A stretch of 30,412 bases of DNA from a virus: the IMG/VR virus record IMGVR_UViG_3300005613_000289, positions 1 through 30,412 of that record. One strand, given 5' to 3'. Below are positions 22,221-28,869 of the stretch, piece by piece. Numbering within the stretch: the stretch's first letter is position 1; the number at the start of each line of letters is the position of its first letter. The notes below the pieces were generated by a model. The model had not been told where the DNA came from and did no database searches. It saw only the letters and a list, made by a program, of their open reading frames with translations. Both the position numbers and the translations under genes were made by a program.

Positions 22221-22249
22221 AATAAACCACATTAAAACGATGGTTTATT
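22221..22249. other. 9-bp stem-loop near the start of the candidate transcript
   Basis: AATAAACCA (22221-22229) and TGGTTTATT (22241-22249) pair around CATTAAAACGA. On the minus strand it begins about 17 nt after the expected transcription start. It could attenuate or stabilise the RNA. CATTAAAACGA occurs again at 21330-21340, beyond the other end of the locus. Confidence 0.6.
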
Positions 22250-22271
22250 ATTTACGTTATAAAACATTTTT

Positions 22272-22308
22272 CAAAGTTATGGGAAATACTATTAAGAATC
22301 ATTCTAAA
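22272..22308 (-). promoter_or_regulatory. Operator-type promoter directed into the repeat locus
   Basis: Minus strand: operator TTTAGAATGATTCTTAA (22308 to 22292), then after exactly 12 bp TAACTTTG (22279 to 22272), a perfect TAnnTTTG. The operator begins at the base after the TerL stop codon. No real gene follows; the first ATG is 4 bp downstream and opens only 11 codons. Confidence 0.75.
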
Positions 22309-23805
22309 TTACTCCTCACTAAAATTCCTTTGGAATACATTAACCTCCTCATATTCTACAGGCTTGCTAAATCTATCTTTCCACTCCCTATATTCACTAG
22401 AGAGAATAGTAGCTATAAATGTTCTTTTACAGTCAGAAAAATGACCATTTACCTCATAAGTTGCCTCTAATTCCTTATCCTTAAACTTCTTTTTGAGCAT
22501 CCCTCCATCCTTATCTGTTTTAACATCCACATAATCAGATATAGACGTTTTATTATTGTCTCCTACAATAATCTCCCATCCATCCCATCCCTCATAGAGA
22601 GCATTAACAAAATCTCCAGTACTAGCTACAGGAGGATTATTTCTAGGCATCCTATCAATGACATTATAAGATCTAGTTAACTCCTCCTCAAAGATCTGAT
22701 AAAAGGATCTCTTATTATCATCTATAGTATTTCTAGCTTTAGTAGAGACATCTCCATACATGTAGACAGTCTCATCATATCCTATACTATCTAAATACTC
22801 TTTAGTTTTTCTCCCAGCTCTAGATGCTGTATTGTCAGGATCCCTGCAGACTATCTCATCTATCTGGATGAGCTTTTTATCCTCTGGGTAGACTTGCCAT
22901 ACCTGGATAGAGATATATGGGAGAGCATTGTTATCTATAGATAGATGTATAGTAGTATCAGAGTCATATCTAATATTCTTAACATGTTTTTCTAGAGAGA
23001 AACTCCTCCAGAATTCATTACCAGTCTTAATCTGACCCCACTCTCCCAGACCATAAACCTGATAATCATAAGGAGCATGTATCCTACTCCACTCAAACTC
23101 ATCAATAGTATTTTGATCTACAAATCCATAACCCTTAACAGGATGTCCTACTATCCAAAAGTTATCTTTATATGTAGTCTTTATCAGTACAGAATTTCCC
23201 TTTTTATTAATTCTGACATAGGAGTTTTTATCTAGTTTGGAATATCCTGGACAGTCCTCTACTTCAGTAGGGAGATCTATCCATATGTCTTTATCTATTA
23301 CCTCAGTTTTAATCCAGTGAGTCTCAGATATAGGATTCCAGTCCATTAGTAGAGTCTGACCCTTAATACCTCTCATCCTCCTCCTGACCTCTTTTAGATC
23401 TATAAAAAAGAATTTAGATAACTCATTTAGGAATAACAATTTAAAACTAGATAATCCCTTAGCTTTCTCAGGATCATCCATGCCTCCAAAGGTAGTAATA
23501 TTGTCTCCTCTTTTAATCCATCTAGCTAGGACCTTAAAAAATGGAAATGCTTTGTTAATTTTCTCTGATATAGTTTTAAAGTCATTATAAACACTATCCC
23601 AGACAGTAGAGGACTCTTTGCGAAATACCTTAACATTAATTTTCTCTGATAATACTTTCTCCTGAGTTATTTGAGCAGCTGAGTAAGTTTTCCCAGCTGA
23701 GGACCCTCCATAAAAATAAATATATCTTACATCTGGATCCTCTATATACTTTTTTAGATGCCAGTATAAAGGGTTATAATCATTTTTATCAAAAATTAGT
23801 TTCAT
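22309..23805 (-). CDS. terL: Terminase large subunit
   Basis: The 498-residue product is the packaging ATPase and nuclease. Walker A is GGSSAGKT at residues 33-40, followed by the adenine-side segment SAAQITQEKV. Walker B with the catalytic Glu is LLFLNELSKF (about 123-132). The coupling region includes QTLLMDWNPISETHWI (about 149-164). The nuclease domain shows the first acidic strand IHLSIDNNALPYISIQVWQV and a second YMYGDVSTKARNT near 350-365. The family fits PBSX-type terminases. The ATG overlaps the stop of the preceding small gene (TAATG). Directly after the stop lies the operator of the promoter into the repeat locus. Confidence 0.9.
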   Translation of the reverse strand: MKLIFDKNDYNPLYWHLKKYIEDPDVRYIYFYGGSSAGKTYSAAQITQEKVLSEKINVKVFRKESSTVWDSVYNDFKTISEKINKAFPFFKVLARWIKRGDNITTFGGMDDPEKAKGLSSFKLLFLNELSKFFFIDLKEVRRRMRGIKGQTLLMDWNPISETHWIKTEVIDKDIWIDLPTEVEDCPGYSKLDKNSYVRINKKGNSVLIKTTYKDNFWIVGHPVKGYGFVDQNTIDEFEWSRIHAPYDYQVYGLGEWGQIKTGNEFWRSFSLEKHVKNIRYDSDTTIHLSIDNNALPYISIQVWQVYPEDKKLIQIDEIVCRDPDNTASRAGRKTKEYLDSIGYDETVYMYGDVSTKARNTIDDNKRSFYQIFEEELTRSYNVIDRMPRNNPPVASTGDFVNALYEGWDGWEIIVGDNNKTSISDYVDVKTDKDGGMLKKKFKDKELEATYEVNGHFSDCKRTFIATILSSEYREWKDRFSKPVEYEEVNVFQRNFSEE

Positions 23806-23996
23806 TAATTTAACTGATCTAACTGAAAAACTATTTTTAACCTGACTCTCCCTGCATTCTTAATAGCTATAGGCTCATGTATGGGAGTAGATTTATTAAC
23901 TATCTTAAATCTACATTCTGTATGCTCCTCCATGCATAACAGATCATCATCTGTAGCAGAGCAGGAGTACCTATCATCATAGATGCATTTATCCAT
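23805..23996 (-). CDS. Small Cys-motif protein, soluble paralogue
   Basis: The 63-residue product carries four cysteines in the order C-x7-C-x8-C-x6-C (CIYDDRYSC, SATDDDLLC, MEEHTEC), followed by RFKIV. The same spacing occurs in the N-terminal part of the neighbouring protein at 23989-24363. Four cysteines at fixed spacing suggest a small metal-binding or disulfide knot. The tail (AIKNAGRVRLKIVFQLDQLN) is basic. It sits between TerS and TerL, overlaps the upstream gene by 8 bp, and its stop overlaps the TerL start. No family is recognised. A role linked to packaging or to host interference is possible. Confidence 0.6.
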   Translation of the reverse strand: MDKCIYDDRYSCSATDDDLLCMEEHTECRFKIVNKSTPIHEPIAIKNAGRVRLKIVFQLDQLN

Positions 23997-24363
23997 TTTT
24001 TCTATACTTCTTATAGATCTTACCTAATTTAAGAGATAGTACTATAATTATGCCTATTATAGCAAATATAATCATAGTAACTATAAAAGGGATCCTATCT
24101 GACTTAGATAGATTTCTACTATTTTCCCTATAAACACATCCTAAAAGGAAAGTATTAAAAAAACAGTATCCTAGTAGGATCCATGAAAACAAACTACTTA
24201 TTATCATTTTTATTTTTTTAACTATTACTTTAAAATTACATCTATCAAATCCCTGAGAGCATAACAATGCATCTCCAGTAGCTAAACATATATAACTCTC
24301 ATCAAAGATGCATAGCTGCTCCTGCTCCTCCTCATCATTGTAGTTATCTAATATAAAATCCAT
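23989..24363 (-). CDS. Cys-motif protein with two membrane segments, paralogue
   Basis: The 124-residue product combines an N-terminal Cys motif, C-x7-C-x8-C-x6-C (CIFDESYIC, LATGDALLC, SQGFDRC) then NFKVI, with two hydrophobic segments: MIISSLFSWILLGYCFFNTF (about 54-73) and FIVTMIIFAIIGIIIVLSL (about 93-111), ending in a basic tail. The motif is duplicated in the next gene. Thus one copy is probably membrane-bound and the other soluble. It lies 7 bp after the TerS stop. No family is recognised. Membrane proteins are unusual between terminase genes; the pair may be a moron inserted in the packaging unit. Confidence 0.6.
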   Translation of the reverse strand: MDFILDNYNDEEEQEQLCIFDESYICLATGDALLCSQGFDRCNFKVIVKKIKMIISSLFSWILLGYCFFNTFLLGCVYRENSRNLSKSDRIPFIVTMIIFAIIGIIIVLSLKLGKIYKKYRKNG

Positions 24364-24370
24364 AGTATAA

Positions 24371-24898
24371 TTATTTATATGATATTTTAATCTCTCCAGT
24401 TAGATTAATGTCTCCAGCATGCTCAGTCTCTGACTTATCTTTTAGGCCTAAATCCCTAGCTATGATATTAGCATTTAGAAATCCTGCAGCTGCTCCAGTA
24501 AATTTCTGATTATAAATTATTTCTCGTATATGTGTAATGACTAGAGAAAAATCTTTATCCTCATCAGTTAATTTCTCGGCTGCTTTCTCTTTTATTGATT
24601 TCTCGAATTGATTGAAATACATTGTATTAACATGTAAAAAGCTACATAAACCATGCATAGTCAAAGCTCTCATTTTTGGTAGGTCTACTAATTTGATCTC
24701 CTCAGTATCTCTGGAGGTTTTTATTTTCTGTAAATTTGTCTCATATAGTGGGTTATCCTCACACCATTGAAAGTATTCACATGCAGCCTCTAACATAATA
24801 GTAGGAGTTTTGAATATCTTATCCCTGCCATGCTTAGCTCTAAGGGTCCAGAATTTATTCCCTTTCATTTTGTTGTTTTCCTGCTCATTATCACTCAT
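24371..24898 (-). CDS. terS: Terminase small subunit
   Basis: The 175-residue product resembles the DNA-packaging TerS family of Bacteroidota phages. KGNKFWTLRAKHGRDKIFKT (residues about 11-30) leads to a helix (PTIMLEAACEYFQWCEDNP), the DLPKMRALTMHGLCSFLHV helix-turn-helix (about 64-82), a second helical part and a C-terminal IARDLGLKDKSETEHAGDIN, in which the family's 'LgLkdk.e' ending is clear. I start at the ATG at 24898; the upstream TTG at 24916 falls inside the -7 element TATATTTG and is unlikely. It selects the packaging site and recruits TerL. It heads the packaging unit, which includes two small Cys-motif genes. Confidence 0.8.
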   Translation of the reverse strand: MSDNEQENNKMKGNKFWTLRAKHGRDKIFKTPTIMLEAACEYFQWCEDNPLYETNLQKIKTSRDTEEIKLVDLPKMRALTMHGLCSFLHVNTMYFNQFEKSIKEKAAEKLTDEDKDFSLVITHIREIIYNQKFTGAAAGFLNANIIARDLGLKDKSETEHAGDINLTGEIKISYK

Positions 24899-25185
24899 AG
24901 TCCTATTTTTGTACAAATATACGAAAATTTAATTAAATGGTTATAAAAGCATGTTAAGGATCCAGGAAATAACCATTTAAAAACCTGGACCCATTAACAC
25001 TAGCATTCTGGCAGCTTAACCCTCTTTCCTATAATTGGACATGTTACGCAAAAACACCTAATAGATGCCTGGAGGACATGTTTAAATAACTCCTTATTGA
25101 ATATTTATAAGTCTAGCATTATCTATCATTATAGGCAGCTTATGGACTCCTAGAGTATGGTTAGTCCCTTATACCTCCAGAGATT
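24899..25185. other. Non-coding gap upstream of TerS with repeated motifs
   Basis: These 287 bp hold no reading frame of note and are less AT-rich than the promoter gaps. Visible structure: an imperfect inverted repeat TCCAGG (24961-24966) with CCTGGA (24984-24989); direct repeats GGACATGTT at 25037-25045 and 25074-25082; paired repeats CTAGCATT (25000-25007, 25113-25120) with GGCAGCTTA (25010-25018, 25134-25142); an inverted repeat CTGGAGG (25069-25075) with CCTCCAG (25174-25180); and GGACT/AGTCC (25144-25148, 25163-25167). Cohesive-end or pac sites often lie just upstream of TerS, so a packaging site is a possibility; a structured RNA is another. Confidence 0.4.
24914..24947 (-). promoter_or_regulatory. 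Promoter of the packaging unit, degenerate operator
   Basis: A perfect -7 element TATATTTG (24921 to 24914, minus strand) lies 15 bp before the TerS ATG. Upstream, TTTATAACCATTTAATT (24947 to 24931) matches the operator in about 12 of 17 positions, with a 9-bp gap; the usually invariant proximal half is lost. This unit may escape the common control. Confidence 0.5.
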
Positions 25186-25500
25186 TTATTCTTTTTGCTG
25201 GAAATAGCTGTTAAGTTTTATAACTATCTCGTAGGATCCATGAGTAGCAATAAAATTCAATAAATCCACAGCATTTAATTTTTTTCTGTCAATACCATCA
25301 AAGGTAACATTAAAACCATGATTATCCACATAGACCAGATTATATCCTGTTTCACCTTTTTTGAGTTTGCATTTTTTCACTGAGTCTGGGATATAGAATA
25401 CATCATCCTCAATAATCTGGAGGATGGAAAACTCACTCCCCTCCACATATAGGAAATAGCTCTCCTCATCTCTTTTGTGTTTTATTAATTTACAGTCCAT
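25186..25500 (-). CDS. Unknown early protein
   Basis: The 104-residue product is a compact, mixed alpha/beta soluble protein. Features: a basic start (CKLIKHKRDEESYFLYVEGS), a hydrophobic strand (SILQIIEDDVFYIPD), a turn (KKCKLKKGETGYNLVYVDNH) and a C-terminal helix (NAVDLLNFIATHG). No family is recognised. It is the last gene of the replication unit, 1 bp after the coiled-coil gene, and ends at the border of the non-coding gap upstream of TerS. It may be a nucleic-acid-binding or host-control protein; nothing decides this. Confidence 0.55.
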   Translation of the reverse strand: MDCKLIKHKRDEESYFLYVEGSEFSILQIIEDDVFYIPDSVKKCKLKKGETGYNLVYVDNHGFNVTFDGIDRKKLNAVDLLNFIATHGSYEIVIKLNSYFQQKE

Positions 25501-25501
25501 A

Positions 25502-25798
25502 TTAAAAATCTCTTAATAATTTTATTTTGTTTCTTAATGCTCTGTTAGTAGTCCTAGAGGTTATGTATTTAGCCTCTATATCTTTTAGTCTATTAATTTC
25601 CATCTGTAACTCCTTTTTTTCTGTATGGATCTTAGTATTTCTAGCAAGCAATAAAGCTAATTTTTTCTGGAATCTCCTTTTAGATCCATAATTATAACCA
25701 ATGGTCCCAGCCTGATCTATAATTCTGCATAGATCTGCATGAGTTACATCCTCATCTAGATACTGCTCCTTTAATTTATGTAGCCAATGATCTAACAT
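25502..25798 (-). CDS. Unknown helical early protein
   Basis: The 98-residue product is nearly all helix, very basic, with a possible DNA-binding region (HADLCRIIDQAGTIGYNYGS, then KRRFQKKLALLLARNTK). The second half has heptad-like repeats (EKKELQMEINRLKDIEAKYI). It overlaps the end of the ATPase gene by 7 bp and is followed after 1 bp by the next gene. No family is recognised. Position beside a DnaC-like ATPase suggests an accessory replication protein, which is inference. Confidence 0.55.
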   Translation of the reverse strand: MLDHWLHKLKEQYLDEDVTHADLCRIIDQAGTIGYNYGSKRRFQKKLALLLARNTKIHTEKKELQMEINRLKDIEAKYITSRTTNRALRNKIKLLRDF

Positions 25799-26394
25799 CT
25801 GTAGGATCCTCCTGTTAGTGTTAAAAATATAAACATCTCATTAAATCTATCATATAACCTAGACTCATATACTTTCTTTAGAGTTTCTCTATCAAAATTA
25901 CTAGTACAGTGGGTCCTATATCCTCTTTTAAATAGTTTGTATCTAGAATGCAATACAAAAGGGACAGGAGCTAACTTAGTACCCATATAATTAATCATAC
26001 CATCAGGGACTATATCCAGCTCTCCTCCTATCTCATCTATCAGATACTCAATAGGTTTTTTAATAGCAATTTGATGAGGATTTACTCGTTTATTTTCTCC
26101 AAACCTCTCCAGAGCCTCAAATCCAGACTGCTCATACTTAGCTACTATATCATAAGTATCAGTAATTTGATAAGTTTTTCCCTGCATCTCTTTAAGATAA
26201 AATCTAAATATCTCCAGGAGCATAGATTTTCCTGTCCCTACTGGACCCATCAAAAATATACCTTTAGGATCATCAGAATTAAAGTGATTAATAATAGTTT
26301 CTATAACTTTGAGATTATTATCTCCTACTTTCAGCTCCTTTTTTAGATATTTTAGAGAGAATTTTTTAACTAGATCTATATTATTAATTATCAT
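25792..26394 (-). CDS. DnaC-like AAA+ ATPase, helicase loader
   Basis: The 200-residue product is a compact AAA+ ATPase of the DnaC/IstB type. Walker A is GPVGTGKS (residues 50-57), preceded by the GIFLM strand, and Walker B is YLIDEIGGE (about 114-122). Further on come a sensor-I-like HCTSNFDRETL (about 162-172) and an arginine-finger-like segment ESRLYDRFNEMF. The N-terminal 40 residues are short, so it lacks the longer helicase-binding domain of E. coli DnaC. It probably loads a host or phage replicative helicase onto the origin chosen by the initiator encoded just upstream, with which it overlaps by 11 bp. No helicase gene is in the window. Confidence 0.8.
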   Translation of the reverse strand: MIINNIDLVKKFSLKYLKKELKVGDNNLKVIETIINHFNSDDPKGIFLMGPVGTGKSMLLEIFRFYLKEMQGKTYQITDTYDIVAKYEQSGFEALERFGENKRVNPHQIAIKKPIEYLIDEIGGELDIVPDGMINYMGTKLAPVPFVLHSRYKLFKRGYRTHCTSNFDRETLKKVYESRLYDRFNEMFIFLTLTGGSYRC

Positions 26395-27055
26395 AATTCA
26401 TAGTATTTAAATCAGGTTTTTTAGATGCTGGTTTTTTAGCTGTCTCCTTTTGGTTTAAATAATTCTCAAACTTATTACTAAATAGAGTCTCAGGTCTGAG
26501 ATATTTCTCATATTCGGTCCCTATCCATTCAGCTACTTTAGTATCTATTACCTTTTTAAAGTTTTCTACAGTGTATTTCTCATTAATCCTAGCTATAATA
26601 AAAGATCTAGTTTTCTGAGATGAGGATCTGTAGTTAGTTTTAGCTACAGTATTTAGGTAGTCTACAATTTCTACTATTTTAGTAGCCTGTTCAGAGGTTT
26701 GCTCTGGGTTTGCTTTAGCTTTGCTAGCTTTTTTATTCCCTCCCTTTCTCCCTGCATCCTGTCTCTTAGTCCTAAGCTCAGATAATATATCAAACTGCTC
26801 ATTAAGAAAACTAATATTAATAAATCCAGTTTCTGTATCATGATAAATAATCTCCAGATCTATCAGGGATGAGATTAGATCCTCATCTCCTTTAAACTTT
26901 TTATTTACCATCTCTAGGGATATAGTACAATCCTTAACCCAGTAGTAGGAGCAAAGGTCCATAAAAAACCCTTTTAGCTGATAAGTCTCCAGGCTAATAT
27001 CTCCATTTTGCCACTCCTGAGGAGTAAATCTGAAATAAGGTAACTCCTTAGCCAT
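26384..27055 (-). CDS. Phage replication initiator (DUF1376-like plus Phg_2220_C-like)
   Basis: The 223-residue product has two recognisable parts. Residues 1-75 (AKELPYFRFTPQEWQNGDIS, then YQLKGFFMDLCSYYWVKDC) form the winged-helix-like N-terminus of DUF1376-type replication proteins. After a basic linker (KRQDAGRKGGNKKASKAKAN), residues about 128-200 match the conserved phage C-terminal domain: IVDYLNTVAKTNYRSSSQKT, then FKKVIDTKVAEW and YLRPETLFSNKFENYLN. The second half is the signature of Phg_2220_C. Such proteins bind the origin and recruit the loader, here the overlapping ATPase gene. The start overlaps the end of the winged-helix gene by 8 bp. Confidence 0.8.
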   Translation of the reverse strand: MAKELPYFRFTPQEWQNGDISLETYQLKGFFMDLCSYYWVKDCTISLEMVNKKFKGDEDLISSLIDLEIIYHDTETGFINISFLNEQFDILSELRTKRQDAGRKGGNKKASKAKANPEQTSEQATKIVEIVDYLNTVAKTNYRSSSQKTRSFIIARINEKYTVENFKKVIDTKVAEWIGTEYEKYLRPETLFSNKFENYLNQKETAKKPASKKPDLNTMNYDN

Positions 27056-27533
27056 TAGTTAGGATATTTTTTATGCTATTCAAATGGATTAATAAATTAT
27101 CTAGGTCTCCATATGGATTCCCATCAGTTTTAATCATAGCATCAATATAAATAGTAGCATTATTAGTCTCTATAGATGTTTTCAAAATCATCTCATCATG
27201 TTTCTTTAATAACTCCTCATACAGTTCCTTATAGGTTTTTTTCCTGACATTTGGAGGATCATTTTTAGATCTAACAGTATATACATTAACATTCTGTTTC
27301 TTAGATCCTATTTTCATTACTCTGTAGATCTTAATAGCCTGCTTATCATACATAAGCTCATTAATTCTACCTACTACAGTATTAATAGGGAGATTAGAAA
27401 AATGGGCCAGCTGCTTAGCTGAGCATTTTCCCATAAATTCTATAGCCTCAAATATAGCCTCCTGAGATTGATTTAAATTAGGCTTAATATTATCATAAGC
27501 CTCCAGACTGTTAGGGGATGTGTTACGATTCAT
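27048..27533 (-). CDS. Winged-helix protein heading the replication unit
   Basis: The 161-residue product carries a winged helix-turn-helix: NQSQEAIFEAIEFMGKCSAK, QLAHFSNLPINTVVGRINEL and AIKIYRVMKIGSKKQNVNVY (about residues 20-85). In the second helix, 'S..el...l.lp..tv.gRi..L' is the recognition pattern of small phage regulators. A charged tail follows. It could be the regulator of replication genes or part of origin recognition. The gene has its own promoter at 27563-27599, with a second operator at 27617-27633 upstream, the only tandem arrangement in the window. This raises the possibility of autoregulation. Confidence 0.7.
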   Translation of the reverse strand: MNRNTSPNSLEAYDNIKPNLNQSQEAIFEAIEFMGKCSAKQLAHFSNLPINTVVGRINELMYDKQAIKIYRVMKIGSKKQNVNVYTVRSKNDPPNVRKKTYKELYEELLKKHDEMILKTSIETNNATIYIDAMIKTDGNPYGDLDNLLIHLNSIKNILTNG

Positions 27534-27562
27534 AATATAAGATTTAAATAATTAATAAAGCT

Positions 27563-27599
27563 CAAAGATAAATTAAATTTCTTTTAGAATTAATCTAAA
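27563..27599 (-). promoter_or_regulatory. Promoter of the replication unit with operator
   Basis: Minus strand: operator TTTAGATTAATTCTAAA (27599 to 27583), then after exactly 12 bp TATCTTTG (27570 to 27563), a perfect -7 element. The start codon at 27533 is 29 bp further. Confidence 0.75.
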
Positions 27600-27616
27600 T
27601 AGGGATTCTAGTATAA

Positions 27617-27633
27617 TTTAGAATTGATATAAA
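27617..27633 (-). promoter_or_regulatory. Second, upstream operator copy
   Basis: TTTATATCAATTCTAAA on the minus strand, 14 of 17 consensus positions, 17 bp upstream of the first operator. It has no -7 element of its own and overlaps the end of the U tract of the terminator at 27640-27668. Confidence 0.6.
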
Positions 27634-27639
27634 TAAAAA

Positions 27640-27668
27640 ACCCCTAAATCAAATAATGAAATAGGGGT
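27640..27668 (-). terminator. Intrinsic terminator of the recombination unit
   Basis: Minus strand: ACCCCTA and TAGGGGT form a 7-bp stem around a 15-nt loop, followed directly by TTTTTATTTA. It lies 19 bp after the stop of the gene at 27688 and just before the promoter of the replication unit. Confidence 0.85.
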
Positions 27669-27687
27669 CCTGGAAAATAGGATTTAA

Positions 27688-28392
27688 TTACATATTAATA
27701 ATTACAATATCAGGAGAGATCTCCTCTATTTCCTTTATCTGATCATCAATATATCTATTAACAGTAGTTTGCTCAATCTCTTTAGCCTGAGGAGAGATGA
27801 GAGTACAGTTAAAATTCTCAGCATCTATATTAACCTCTAACTCTATTACCTCAGGATCTTTACCTTTGAAAATAGGTAAATTAACTTTAAAATTATCAGG
27901 TAAGTTAGATTCTACCTTTTGACGTTTTAGAATTGAGTAGTTACCTTTATTATCATTAGCATTCTCTATATCCTTATCTACTTTAGCTTTAAATTTTCTA
28001 AGAGATAATACTAATTTAGCAGCCTCATCAGATTTCTGAAAAAATGCTCTATTCATTTTAATAAAATCAGACAGCTCAAAAGTGGTCCAGGATTTCCCTG
28101 TATTGATTCCAAACTCTTTAAATTTACTATCTAATAGTATAGCTCCAGAGATATTAGAGCCTGTCTCATAATCCTCATTGACTTTTAGAGAGATCTCATA
28201 ATTATCTCTGTTTACTAGGATATGACATTTTTTAGGAGTTATCTCATCCTTTCTCTGTTTTAGATACCTAGCTACAGTATCAATTTGTCCAGAGATATTA
28301 ATCCCCTGGATAGCCTCTAGAGGTAAGGCCTCTCCTTTACGGATAATAAGCTCTCCCTCTTTACTTTGAACATTTAATTTAATTTCTTCCAT
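27688..28392 (-). CDS. Unknown protein of the recombination unit
   Basis: The 234-residue product is soluble and charged. It begins with small beta elements (IKLNVQSKEGELIIRKGEAL) and INISGQIDTVARYLKQRKDE, has a middle region (CHILVNRDNYEISLKVNEDY, then SWTTFELSDFIKMNRAFFQ) and an acidic C-terminus. The FIKMNRAFF segment recalls phage proteins encoded beside RecT (DUF2303-like), but I am not certain. It follows the coiled-coil gene by 11 bp and is the last gene before the terminator. A role in DNA recombination or protection of ends is inferred from the neighbourhood only. Confidence 0.55.
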   Translation of the reverse strand: MEEIKLNVQSKEGELIIRKGEALPLEAIQGINISGQIDTVARYLKQRKDEITPKKCHILVNRDNYEISLKVNEDYETGSNISGAILLDSKFKEFGINTGKSWTTFELSDFIKMNRAFFQKSDEAAKLVLSLRKFKAKVDKDIENANDNKGNYSILKRQKVESNLPDNFKVNLPIFKGKDPEVIELEVNIDAENFNCTLISPQAKEIEQTTVNRYIDDQIKEIEEISPDIVIINM

Positions 28393-28403
28393 TTTTAAAT
28401 AAT

Positions 28404-28835
28404 TTAATCGTTAGTACCACTTTTCCTAATTTCCATATGGACAGTTCTCTGTCCTCTCTCCTCCTCATTAGCTGGTCTAGAGTAAACTAGCTGTCCTCTA
28501 TTGTTATAATATCCTGTTAGACCCTCCTCATGATCTACTAGTTTATAACATTTGCCAAACTCAGACCTAGATCCAGTCTTAATCTGGGATAAAATAAAAG
28601 TTTTATCCTCCTGGATGGGTTTTAGTTTAACTTTATACTCACTCTTAATATCTTTTAGCTCATCCTGTAATCTGGACTCCTCTATAGATTTTTGAGCAAA
28701 ATTAGTCTTTAGCTCAGCTATTTCATGCTGATATAGTTTAACAGAGTAATCTAGATTCTCTACAGCATCACTGTTAGCATCTAGCATCTCTATTAATTCC
28801 TTTCCTTTTAGTGTTGGGAAAATTTGTTTTTCCAT
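28404..28835 (-). CDS. Unknown coiled-coil protein of the recombination unit
   Basis: The 143-residue product has a long helical region (LDYSVKLYQHEIAELKTNFA, then ESRLQDELKDIKSEYKVKLK) up to about residue 85, then a small beta domain (FGKCYKLVDHEEGLTGYYNN, RGQLVYSRPANEEERG). This arrangement, a coiled coil followed by a small domain, resembles phage proteins that accompany RecT, but I do not recognise the family. It lies 34 bp after RecT and 11 bp before the next gene, in a unit with one terminator. Confidence 0.55.
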   Translation of the reverse strand: MEKQIFPTLKGKELIEMLDANSDAVENLDYSVKLYQHEIAELKTNFAQKSIEESRLQDELKDIKSEYKVKLKPIQEDKTFILSQIKTGSRSEFGKCYKLVDHEEGLTGYYNNRGQLVYSRPANEEERGQRTVHMEIRKSGTND

Positions 28836-28869
28836 AGTTAAAATTTATTTATAATTAGTTAAAAATTTA

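Larger units (their letters stand above)
21483..22268 (-). ncRNA. Candidate long non-coding transcript through the repeat locus
   Basis: An operator-type promoter at 22272-22308 points into about 785 bp with no reading frame of note on the minus strand. The first ATG (22267) gives only 11 codons. Going leftward the transcript would contain the hairpin at 22221-22249, the hairpin at 22113-22130, a 35-nt hairpin repeat, an array of 48-nt units, and a second 35-nt hairpin repeat. Many of the units can form a small A/U stem such as AAAAAG-N7-CUUUUU. I know no RNA family with this layout. The 3' end is not visible; it could be near the second hairpin repeat or further left. Confidence 0.4.

Noticed and set aside
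24899-25185. A tRNA gene in the gap upstream of TerS
   Set aside because: No cloverleaf with T-loop and acceptor pairing could be assembled on either strand from the inverted repeats there.
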